Assembly: GCF_902804475.1 (NCBI RefSeq)
Contig: NZ_CADCSU010000139.1
Coordinates: forward strand, 1 to 51,015
Direction: 5' to 3'
From: Flavobacterium bizetiae
GTDB lineage: Bacteria; Bacteroidota; Bacteroidia; Flavobacteriales; Flavobacteriaceae
DNA length: 51,015 bases
Shown here piece by piece: positions 1 to 7,149 of the stretch (position 1 is its first letter; the number at the start of each line of letters is the position of its first letter). The position numbers and the translations under genes were made by a program. Under the pieces are notes generated by a model. That model was given only the letters and a program-made list of their open reading frames with translations. It was not told the DNA's origin and did no database searches.

Positions 1-60
1 TCATTAATAGGTAATATCTTCAATAAAGAATAGGTTATTATTACGCTATATATGATGGAA

Positions 61-91
61 ATGGATTGTGGATGGATTGTGGATGGATTAC
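61..91 (+). repeat. 11-bp tandem repeat, 2.8 copies
   Basis: Units ATGGATTGTGG at 61-71 and 72-82 are followed by a partial unit ATGGATTAC at 83-91. It directly abuts the first palindromic repeat copy. No protein-coding context. Confidence 0.85.
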
Positions 92-210
92 ATCCCAACG
101 GTTGAAACCGTTGGTTATGTTTTCTCTAATTGAGATTTTTTTTTATTATCTTAAAATTATCTACATCATCATATTGCAAACATAGCCCAAGGTTTCAACC
201 TTGGGGAACG
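91..210. repeat. Inverted pair of REP-like palindromes (REPIN-like)
   Basis: Copy A has arms CCAACGGTT (95-103) and AACCGTTGG (106-114). Copy B has arms CCCAAGGTT (186-194) and AACCTTGGG (197-205). Both have a 2-nt loop. Copy B is in the opposite orientation, with its CATAG flank mirroring the GTTATG flank of copy A. Two inverted REPs about 70 bp apart are the architecture of a REPIN/BIME. The transposase that would mobilise such elements (RAYT/Y1) is not in the window. Confidence 0.65.
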
Positions 211-250
211 GATGATGAGAAACGTATTATGGATGGGTTATGAATATATT

Positions 251-285
251 AATTACGTCCCAATAGTTGAAACCATTGGCTATGT
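251..285 (+). repeat. REP-like palindrome, diverged copy
   Basis: Arms CCAATAGTT (260-268) and AACCATTGG (271-279) carry one internal mismatch. The downstream CTATGTTTT flank is shared with copy A (91-123) in the same orientation. Confidence 0.6.
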
Positions 286-357
286 TTTATCATTGGGGGT
301 ATTTTTTATTAATCGCCAATTTTTGAAATTGTATCTTTTAGCATCTCAAATAAAAAA

Positions 358-403
358 AAACATAAAAAAAACTCACTACCTGTATTTGCATACAAATAGT
401 GAG
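358..403 (-). terminator. Intrinsic terminator of the 469-612 gene
   Basis: Stem CTCACTA (372-378) pairs with TAGTGAG (397-403). On the minus strand it is followed by a long U-rich run (complement of 350-370). It lies downstream of the 47-aa gene. Confidence 0.7.
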
Positions 404-468
404 CTTTCAACCAAACGACCAGTTGGTTTTTCTTTCGAAATAAACATCCGACAAATGTAGTGGGCTGT

Positions 469-612
469 TTAATTAGCTATAATTTCAAAACTTTTATCTT
501 CAATTTTCACAATCGTTAAAGCTTGTGAATAATTTAATAAAAAAGAAACTACTTCTTTTTTAGGTTTTAAATCTTTAGAAGCTAATGCCTTTTTAGAGTA
601 AATTTTCGCCAT
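469..612 (-). CDS. Conserved-looking 47-aa hypothetical protein
   Basis: A 47-codon open frame starts with ATG (MAKIYSKKALASKDLKPKK...) and ends in TAA. The product is lysine-rich at the N-terminus and ends with a hydrophobic and charged segment (SFLLNYSQALTIVKIEDKS). It has no signal peptide, membrane helix or cysteine. It begins 50 bases after the ECF sigma gene on the same strand and is followed by a good terminator, so the two probably share a transcript. The regular charge pattern and terminator support a real gene. I do not recognise the family and assign no function. Confidence 0.65.
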   Translation of the reverse strand: MAKIYSKKALASKDLKPKKEVVSFLLNYSQALTIVKIEDKSFEIIAN

Positions 613-662
613 ACTATCAAAATGTTTTATTATAGTATAACGGACTATTACTCAAAATAGTA

Positions 663-1247
663 TTAGTTGGTTAAAATAATTTGATGTTTGTCGATTATTT
701 TTCTTAAATTCATTAGGGCATAACGCATTCTGCCTAGTGCAGTATTGATGCTAACTCCTGTAATTTCAGATATTTCCTTAAAACTCATGTCCTGATACAT
801 ACGCATAACCAAAACTTCTTTTTGATCTTCGGGAAGTTCTTCTATGATCTTTTTTAAGTCTACTTCGACCTGATCAAAGATCATTTTGTTTTCGATTGTC
901 AAGGAATCATCAGACATTACAGAAAAAATAGAAAACTCTTCGGTTTCTCTGTACATTGGCATTTTTTTGGTTTTACGAAAGTGATCTACAATTAAATTGT
1001 GAGATATACGCATTACCCAAGGCAAGAATTTACCTTCTTCGTTATAGGAATTACTTTTTAAGGTTTTAATTACCTTAATAAAAGTGTCTTGAAAAATATC
1101 ATTTGAAATATCTCTATCAGCTATCTTAGAATATATAAATCCATATATCTTAGACTCGTGTCTTTTAATTAATGTCGCCAGGGCAGTTTCGTTGCCTTCG
1201 ACATAATTTCTCACTAATAGAGCGTCTGGAATATGCAGATCAGCCAT
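663..1247 (-). CDS. RNA polymerase sigma factor, ECF (sigma-70 family)
   Basis: A 194-aa extracytoplasmic-function sigma factor, expected to direct RNA polymerase to a specific promoter set. Region 2 covers about residues 22-95 (FQDTFIKVIKTL, then the NLIVDHFRKTKK promoter-melting segment). Region 4 covers about 130-185, with the helix-turn-helix around MSFKEISEITGVSINTALGRMRYA. Length is normal for the class. No anti-sigma gene is adjacent, so control may not follow the usual membrane anti-sigma route. A candidate promoter lies about 110 nt upstream. The 47-aa gene follows on the same strand. Regulon unknown. Confidence 0.93.
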   Translation of the reverse strand: MADLHIPDALLVRNYVEGNETALATLIKRHESKIYGFIYSKIADRDISNDIFQDTFIKVIKTLKSNSYNEEGKFLPWVMRISHNLIVDHFRKTKKMPMYRETEEFSIFSVMSDDSLTIENKMIFDQVEVDLKKIIEELPEDQKEVLVMRMYQDMSFKEISEITGVSINTALGRMRYALMNLRKIIDKHQIILTN

Positions 1248-1581
1248 AATACTACTTTTTTTTAGTTCTGTTTTAAAATTTGGAGTAATTTTTCTAAAAA
1301 GTAGTTTTATATAATAGGCGTATCTTTTGGGTTATGATGTTATGTTAATATTCTGACCAAATTTAACAAATTATAATTTTAAAAAGCAAACAAAATGAAG
1401 AATAATTAACAATAAATCGTTAATTTTTGCAGAACAAACTTAATTTTAGGCCTGAAATGATCAAAAAAAATAAAATTCGACACTTTTTTTAACATAAAAA
1501 ATCAGACATAAATAACTCAATACTAAATAATTAACCTATTTACATCTGACTAATATAGCACTTTTATCGAACTAATGCTTT
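1248..1581. other. Gene-free spacer, sigma-factor upstream region
   Basis: 334 bases between the ECF sigma gene and the first GH16 gene, both on the minus strand. It contains the candidate sigma promoter at 1358-1390 and otherwise only AT-rich sequence. I found no clear terminator for the GH16 gene. Confidence 0.6.
1358..1390 (-). promoter_or_regulatory. Candidate Bacteroidota promoter of the ECF sigma gene
   Basis: Read on the minus strand, TTTG (1390-1387) is separated by 21 nt from TAAATTTG (1365-1358), matching the TTTG/TAnnTTTG pattern. It implies a leader of roughly 100 nt. Confidence 0.4.
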
Positions 1582-2340
1582 TTATTGATAAACACGAACA
1601 TAGTCGATATAAAATTTTTGAGGAAGCACATTATCATCTACTTCAGGACCTCCAAAATTTCCCCCTATGGCCAAATTTAGGATAATATAGAATGGTTTAT
1701 CAAAAGGCCATGTATCTTCATTTTTTACTTCAGGATTAAAGGTGTATACTAATGTTTGATCTACAAAAAAATCGATTTTATCTTTTGTCCATTCAATTGC
1801 ATACACATGATACCCTTCTTCGATATTAGGAAAAGGGGTTCTTTTTGTATTAATGGTATTACCGTGACTGTCTTGCGTATGTAAAGTCGTGTATACCATG
1901 TGAGGGTCTCTGCCTATGTATTCGAGAATGTCGATTTCTCCTGTTTTGGGCCATTTTACCTCATCGATATTAGCGCCAAGCATCCAGAATGCCGGCCATA
2001 AACCATGTCCTAAGGGTAGTTTCGCTCTGGCTTCGATTCGGCCATATTTGAATTCTTTTTTGCCTTTTGTGGTGATTTTTGTCGAGGTATATTTATCGCC
2101 TTCTTTTCTGGCTTCTATAACGAGATTTCCATCTTTGAATTCGTGATTTGTTTTGGTATAAATTTGTCTTTCGTTATTTCCATAACCGCACAGATTAGGA
2201 CATCCGTCGCCAAGTTCGAAATTCCAAAAGGTTTCATTGACTTCTTTTTTATTAAAATTTTCTTCCCAAACTAGTTTTCTTTTTGTTTGTTGTGCAAAAC
2301 TAAAACTGGTTATCATTAATAATACAATTACTTTTTTCAT
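1582..2340 (-). CDS. Secreted GH16 endo-beta-1,3-glucanase (laminarinase-like)
   Basis: A 252-aa glycoside hydrolase family 16 enzyme predicted to cut internal bonds of beta-1,3- (or mixed-linkage) glucan. A type I signal peptide covers residues 1 to about 17 (MKKVIVLLMITSFSFA). The catalytic motif GEIDILE lies at 134-140: E135 nucleophile, D137, E140 acid/base. The aromatic FWM and LWP motifs (110-121) and the C-terminal IDYVRVYQ strand are typical of the bacterial laminarinase branch. There is no carbohydrate-binding module or T9SS sorting domain, so it is probably periplasmic. It is the last gene of the polysaccharide locus. A hairpin (2367-2392) separates it from the larger GH16 and may tune its expression. 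Confidence 0.92.
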   Translation of the reverse strand: MKKVIVLLMITSFSFAQQTKRKLVWEENFNKKEVNETFWNFELGDGCPNLCGYGNNERQIYTKTNHEFKDGNLVIEARKEGDKYTSTKITTKGKKEFKYGRIEARAKLPLGHGLWPAFWMLGANIDEVKWPKTGEIDILEYIGRDPHMVYTTLHTQDSHGNTINTKRTPFPNIEEGYHVYAIEWTKDKIDFFVDQTLVYTFNPEVKNEDTWPFDKPFYIILNLAIGGNFGGPEVDDNVLPQKFYIDYVRVYQ

Positions 2341-2366
2341 AAAGTCCTTTTAAAATTAATAAAATA

Positions 2367-2392
2367 AGAAGGTCAGCCTTAACTGACCTTCT
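2367..2392 (-). terminator. Intercistronic hairpin between the two GH16 genes
   Basis: Perfect 10-bp arms AGAAGGTCAG (2367-2376) and CTGACCTTCT (2383-2392) with a 6-nt loop. On the minus strand it is followed by a U-rich stretch. It could be an attenuator within the operon or the end of the upstream transcript. Confidence 0.6.
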
Positions 2393-2421
2393 CACCTCAT
2401 TCTTACTAATTAATTTATAAT

Positions 2422-4080
2422 CTATTGATATACTCTTATGTAATCAACCTCCATAGAAGATTGTGTAAAAGCAGGATCAATATTACCGCCCAGATTACCT
2501 CCCATTGCAACATTCAGAATTAAGAAAAAATCGCTGTTGAAAGGCAAACTGCCATCGTTAGGAACAGAATGGATCTGAACATCATCTACAAAAGTTGTTA
2601 CTGATGCAGGGCTCCAAACTGTTTTATAAACGTGAAATTCTGTTGAAACATTTGGTATCGTTTTAGAACCTGTATTACCTTGTCCTCCTGAATGCCCAGG
2701 ATAATGCAGCGTACTCAAAATAACATTTTGATTTTTACCTACATGCTCCATAATATCTATTTCTCCACAGGCTGGCCATGGTTTAGTAGCGTAATTCGAT
2801 CCCAACATCCAGATTGCCGGCCAGGTTCCTACACCTGTAGGAAGTTTGGCTTTTATCTCAACTTTACCATAAGTAAATTTAAATTTACCGTCGGTTTTTA
2901 GTCGGGTTGAAGAATAATTAGCACCTCCTGAAGCTTCTTTTTTAGCCGTAATTTTTAGGTTTCCGCCCTGAACGATTACGTTTGTTGCTGAGTTGGTGTA
3001 GTTTTGTTCTTCATTATTTCCCCAACCGCTGTCTCCTCTGCCTAGATCGTAATTCCACTTTGTAGCATCAGGCGCTCCGTCTGTATTAAACTCATCAAAC
3101 CAAACTAACTTAGTATAATCTGCCGGTGGTGCCTGAGTAGGTTTTGTAGTTGTAAATATGTGGTACCATGCCAATGCCGGATTACCACCCATTACTGCTC
3201 TTACCACCATTCTGTTGGCTGTTATAGAGATGATTTCGTAAGTACTTTGACCAATATAGTAGCCCATAAATCCACCATCAGAGAAGTTTATTGCCGTTCC
3301 TCTGGTTTGTGTTAAATGATCCGGGTTGTTCATTACAACCGATTCTGAAGGGCTTAGCGACACGATTTTTGTTCCGCTTGCATCGTATGCCAAACATGCA
3401 TCATCTGGTCCGCTTCCGCCTGCTATGCTTGAAAAAGATGAATTAAAGAATGTTGAGCCACCATTATCTAATTGGTATTTGACTACATCACCATCCAGAG
3501 AGAATGTTAATACGTTATCATACAAACAACTACTTGCCGGAGATGCTGCTTTTTCGAAAGGTCCTGCTGAATAGTAGTTAGGGAAATAATTTTTGGTTGC
3601 ATCACCATCGTTTTGCCCAACACCAAGATGTCCTGGTTCTGAAGCTGACCAATACCATTTTTTAGAAGTTCCGCCTGTTAAGAATGCTACGGCTTCAGGA
3701 TCGCTAAAATCACTTTGCACGGTAACGTCAATTGAGGTATTGGTTTCTATTCCTCCCGTACCTGTTGCAATAACAGTTACGGTATAAGTATTTAATCCCG
3801 GTTTGGTAAATCTTTTTTCCATTTTACCCGATGGTACATTTGCTGATGTTCCGTCGCTAAATACATATTTATATGAGATCACATTATTTGCTGTAGCAAC
3901 AAGTTTTACTAAGCCCGAGCCATCTCCGTTTGGATCTGCATCGCTTTTACCTACAACCTCGGCTTTAATTACAAGATTTGTTGGCGCTTGTAAGTTTCCG
4001 AATTTTAAATCGTCTTCCTGACAACCCACCATAAGCAGAATCGTAAGTACGGACACGATATTTATAATTATTTTACGCAT
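2422..4080 (-). CDS. GH16 beta-glucanase lipoprotein with PKD-like N-terminus
   Basis: A 552-aa surface or periplasmic lipoprotein. The lipobox is LMVGC with Cys20. A PKD-like domain covers about 35-122 (KYVFSDGTS, YTVTVIATG). A module at about 130-312 that I cannot name follows (SKKWYWSASEPGHLGVGQ, two Cys). The GH16 catalytic domain runs from about 323 to 552. Its motif GEIDIME lies at 439-445: E440 nucleophile, D442, E445 acid/base. The FDEF, WPAIWMLG and IDYIRVYQ strands are laminarinase-like. The lipid anchor and the gene's place after SusC, SusD and the binding protein suggest it makes oligosaccharides at the cell surface. It lies 14 bp after the binding-protein gene, consistent with one operon. 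Confidence 0.92.
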   Translation of the reverse strand: MRKIIINIVSVLTILLMVGCQEDDLKFGNLQAPTNLVIKAEVVGKSDADPNGDGSGLVKLVATANNVISYKYVFSDGTSANVPSGKMEKRFTKPGLNTYTVTVIATGTGGIETNTSIDVTVQSDFSDPEAVAFLTGGTSKKWYWSASEPGHLGVGQNDGDATKNYFPNYYSAGPFEKAASPASSCLYDNVLTFSLDGDVVKYQLDNGGSTFFNSSFSSIAGGSGPDDACLAYDASGTKIVSLSPSESVVMNNPDHLTQTRGTAINFSDGGFMGYYIGQSTYEIISITANRMVVRAVMGGNPALAWYHIFTTTKPTQAPPADYTKLVWFDEFNTDGAPDATKWNYDLGRGDSGWGNNEEQNYTNSATNVIVQGGNLKITAKKEASGGANYSSTRLKTDGKFKFTYGKVEIKAKLPTGVGTWPAIWMLGSNYATKPWPACGEIDIMEHVGKNQNVILSTLHYPGHSGGQGNTGSKTIPNVSTEFHVYKTVWSPASVTTFVDDVQIHSVPNDGSLPFNSDFFLILNVAMGGNLGGNIDPAFTQSSMEVDYIRVYQ

Positions 4081-4094
4081 GATTACTTATATTT

Positions 4095-5651
4095 TTAGTT
4101 GGATTGTTTAATATCATCAAAATAGTAGGTTTTGCCTGTGCCATTGTTTCCAAAATCAAAGAAAAGTACAACTCTCTGATAATTATTGGCATTTACAATT
4201 CCATCAAAATCAAAGGTGAGTTCTTCCCAACCGTTTGCCACTGTTGTAGTAGCATCAATTTCTTTGTTTATACTGGCATCGTTTAAATTCTCTAATTTAA
4301 ATTTTACTATAATTCCTGCCTGAGGTGACCAGACTTTCATTTTTAATTTTTTAAATGTTGAGAAATTAATCGCTGTTTCAAGCGGTAATGATGAACCTGC
4401 CCAAACTTCGGCACCATTATTTTTCGTTAATGCACTTACTTTTGCTGATGTATTAATTCCGGATTTATCAGGATTAGCCACTACTGCTACTGCAGCACCA
4501 CCAAAATTTCCGTAAGGATAATTTAATGTAGCCGATTCGAATGTTAATGGTAATACCAGAGATTCTGCTCCTGAGGTTAACTGAATATCGTCATAGTAAT
4601 AATCTACTCCGGTTCCTGCATTACCAAAGTCAAAGAAAAGCACTACTCTTTGGTATTTATTTGCATTATCAACAGCTGAGAAATCAAATATCAGTTCTTC
4701 CCAGTTGTTTGCTACGGTATTGGTAACATCTACTTCGGCATTAATATCAGGATTGGTTAAGTTTTCTAATTTCATTTTCACCACAATTCCTGCTTTTGGC
4801 GACCATGCTTTGATTTTGATTTTTTTCAATGTAGAGAAATTAATTGGTTCTCCTAATTCTAAGAATGAACCTGCCCATACCTCAGCACCTGCCGGTTTGG
4901 TTAATTTAGCCACTTTTGCACTTACATTGCTGGCGTCTACGCTAGGATTATTAGCCACAACTGTTGCTACACCTCCAAAAGTAGTAAAGGCATAATTTAG
5001 GGTAGCCGATTCAAAATCAACCGGTAATAAAATTGGGTTCGAAATTGTAACAGATTCTGTATGTACTGTTGTTGCTTTTCCTCCGCTTAAAGCGACAACT
5101 TTTACTTCGTAGGTTCCGATATTAGCATAAGTATGCTTAATCGTTTCACCTTCCATAAAGTCTACCGGAATTTCATTTGCGGCTTCTCCAAAGTAAACCT
5201 GAAAATAGGTTTCGAAGCTTGCCTTAGCACTTACCGATACTGATAAATTATCACCAATTACGTGTGCTAATGTTACCTGCAAATTACTTGGAGCCAAAAA
5301 TGAAACTGTAACTTCCTGTGTTACTTCGGTTACTTTTCCGTTTATCCCCATTGCCATAATTTTGGCCTGATAAACTCCTTCTTTATAGGTATGCGCTACA
5401 GATGCACCTACCGAAAGATAGCTCGATACCGGACTTCCGTCACCAAAATTAATTTGATATTGCGTTACCCCTTCTCCTTTAGGTAAAAAGGTTACTTTAC
5501 CTGAATTATCCTGAGTAATGGTCGCGAGTGCCGATATGTTTTTTGGCGCTCCTATCGAATCGATATCAACATCGCTGCCATCACTGTCATTAGAGCAACT
5601 TACTGTGATTGCCAAAACGAACAGACTTATAATAAAATGTAATTTTTTCAT
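4095..5651 (-). CDS. Surface glycan-binding lipoprotein (PKD-like plus duplicated module)
   Basis: A 518-aa lipoprotein with Cys19 in ITVSC. Two PKD-like immunoglobulin folds cover about 35-115 and 120-203 (VTQYQINFGDGSP; ETYFQVYFGEA). Two tandem copies of a roughly 150-residue beta-rich module follow at about 209-358 and 365-518. Both copies carry FESATLNY, AEVWAGS, INFST.KK, NWEEL or GWEEL, and YQRVVLFFDFGN. The module resembles a carbohydrate-binding jelly roll, but I cannot assign a CBM family. It sits directly after susD (11 bp gap), where SusE/SusF-type binding proteins occur. It likely holds the beta-glucan for the SusCD transporter. No catalytic motif is visible. Confidence 0.8.
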   Translation of the reverse strand: MKKLHFIISLFVLAITVSCSNDSDGSDVDIDSIGAPKNISALATITQDNSGKVTFLPKGEGVTQYQINFGDGSPVSSYLSVGASVAHTYKEGVYQAKIMAMGINGKVTEVTQEVTVSFLAPSNLQVTLAHVIGDNLSVSVSAKASFETYFQVYFGEAANEIPVDFMEGETIKHTYANIGTYEVKVVALSGGKATTVHTESVTISNPILLPVDFESATLNYAFTTFGGVATVVANNPSVDASNVSAKVAKLTKPAGAEVWAGSFLELGEPINFSTLKKIKIKAWSPKAGIVVKMKLENLTNPDINAEVDVTNTVANNWEELIFDFSAVDNANKYQRVVLFFDFGNAGTGVDYYYDDIQLTSGAESLVLPLTFESATLNYPYGNFGGAAVAVVANPDKSGINTSAKVSALTKNNGAEVWAGSSLPLETAINFSTFKKLKMKVWSPQAGIIVKFKLENLNDASINKEIDATTTVANGWEELTFDFDGIVNANNYQRVVLFFDFGNNGTGKTYYFDDIKQSN

Positions 5652-5662
5652 AATACTATTTT

Positions 5663-7138
5663 TTAATATTGTGGATTTTGCTGCCAGTTTCCGTTTGCGA
5701 ATTGAATCTCTTCAATAGGAACTGGGAATATTTCATTTTTTCCTGCCTTGAAACCAGCAATTTCCTGTGCTGCTTTACCTGTACGCACTAAATCGAAAAA
5801 GCGAATTCCTTCTCCAACAAATTCAAACCTTCTTTCTGACCAGATAAAATCCGTTAAGGCCGGTCCTGAAGCTGAGATATCATGATTTAAATCTCCAAAT
5901 GCACGTCTTCTAACTTCGTTTAAATAGGTTCTTGCTTTTCCATCGCCTAATCCTCCTCTGCTGTAAGCTTCGGCAGCCATTAATAATACATCTGCATAGC
6001 GAATTGCTCTGTAGTTATTAGGGTTTGTAAGATTTTGATCTCCAATATTAGAATCTCCCTGACGTGGTAAATATTTTCTGTTAAAATACCCAGTGTGTTT
6101 ATATCCCGTACCATAAGTAGCATTATTGGCAGCAGCCCAGGCAACAATATCCAAAATAGCAACGTCTTTACGTTTATCACCTACTTCAAATGCATTGGCA
6201 ATTTTTGCGGTTGGTACATTAAAACTGTATCCTGAATCAAACACAGGCCCTACATAATTTCTTATTCCGTTAAAACCAACAGCTACGTTACCTTCACTAC
6301 ATTGTAAACAAGTAAAACCTGCTCCTTCTGCATCACTGTATTGTACTTCGAATACTGATTCTTTTCCGTTTTCTCCTGCGTTTTCAAAGATGGTGTTATA
6401 ATCGGCTACCAATGAATATTTTCCTGATTCGATTACTTTGTCTAAAACTTTGGATGCATCTGCAAATTTATCCTGATACAAATACACTTTCCCTAATAGG
6501 GCCTGTGCTGCACCTTTTGTTGCTCTTCCTACTTCAGGGGCATTCGGGTTTAAATTATCGATGGCATAAAGCAAATCAGCTTCAATCGAAGCGTAAACTT
6601 CCGGAACTGATGAACGCGGAATCTTTTTCTCGTCACCTAATTTAAACCTCTTATCTCCATTTAACGGAATGCCTCCAAACCATTTTACTAACTCAAAATG
6701 ATAATATGCTCTTAAAAAATGTGCTTCGGCCAATATTTGATTTTTACCTGAAAAGTCTGTTTTATCTTTAAATTCCAGGATATAACTTGCTCTGTTTACT
6801 CCAGCAAACATCCAGTTCCAGACATCTTTTATATTACTGTTTACAGCTGTGTGGGTCATTTCATCTACTTGCTGAAAACCAATTACATCACTGGCACTTT
6901 CTCCTCCGGCCAATGTATTATCTGAGGCTATTTCGCCCAATAAAACATTGATATAAGTAGATTGCAGCAAATCATACGCTCCAATTAAGGCATTCTTATA
7001 ATCTGATTCTGAATTAAAATAATTTTCAGAATCTATTGAATATACAGGCTCACGCTCAACAAAGTTATCTGAACAAGAAACGCTCAAAGCTCCTAAAAGC
7101 ACGATTCCTAATCCTATATTTATAATATACTTTTTCAT
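5663..7138 (-). CDS. SusD/RagB family nutrient-binding lipoprotein
   Basis: A 491-aa outer-membrane lipoprotein that acts as the lid and binding subunit of the SusCD glycan importer. Cys22 in the lipobox (SVSC) is followed by SDNFVEREP, the usual SusD opening. TPR-like helices with an aromatic-rich surface are evident (LRAYYHFELVKWFGGIP at about 142-158). The C-terminal SusD_RagB segment includes YRAIRYADVLLMAAEA, LNEVRRRA and the family ending WQQNPQY. It lies 11 bp after susC. The adjacent GH16 genes suggest a beta-1,3-glucan ligand, which is inference. Confidence 0.95.
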   Translation of the reverse strand: MKKYIINIGLGIVLLGALSVSCSDNFVEREPVYSIDSENYFNSESDYKNALIGAYDLLQSTYINVLLGEIASDNTLAGGESASDVIGFQQVDEMTHTAVNSNIKDVWNWMFAGVNRASYILEFKDKTDFSGKNQILAEAHFLRAYYHFELVKWFGGIPLNGDKRFKLGDEKKIPRSSVPEVYASIEADLLYAIDNLNPNAPEVGRATKGAAQALLGKVYLYQDKFADASKVLDKVIESGKYSLVADYNTIFENAGENGKESVFEVQYSDAEGAGFTCLQCSEGNVAVGFNGIRNYVGPVFDSGYSFNVPTAKIANAFEVGDKRKDVAILDIVAWAAANNATYGTGYKHTGYFNRKYLPRQGDSNIGDQNLTNPNNYRAIRYADVLLMAAEAYSRGGLGDGKARTYLNEVRRRAFGDLNHDISASGPALTDFIWSERRFEFVGEGIRFFDLVRTGKAAQEIAGFKAGKNEIFPVPIEEIQFANGNWQQNPQY

Positions 7139-7149
7139 TTTCTTGGTTT

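Larger units (their letters stand above)
1..468. other. Gene-free region with palindromic repeats
   Basis: I find no convincing gene here. It holds an 11-bp tandem repeat (61-91), three palindromic repeat copies (95-114, 186-205, 260-279) and a terminator hairpin (358-403) serving the minus-strand gene that ends at 469. An open frame at 212-460 runs through a repeat copy and the terminator, so I treat it as spurious. Confidence 0.7.

Noticed and set aside
61..285. Possible CRISPR array
   Set aside because: Repeats are palindromic, in mixed orientation and irregularly spaced; no cas genes.
212..460. 82-aa open frame
   Set aside because: It runs through a palindromic repeat copy and a terminator; composition is not protein-like.
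1582..4080. T9SS cargo status of the GH16 enzymes
   Set aside because: Both end at the GH16 terminal strand (VRVYQ) with no C-terminal sorting domain.
4705..4995. 96-aa plus-strand frame inside the binding-protein gene
   Set aside because: Shadow of the strongly supported minus-strand lipoprotein gene.
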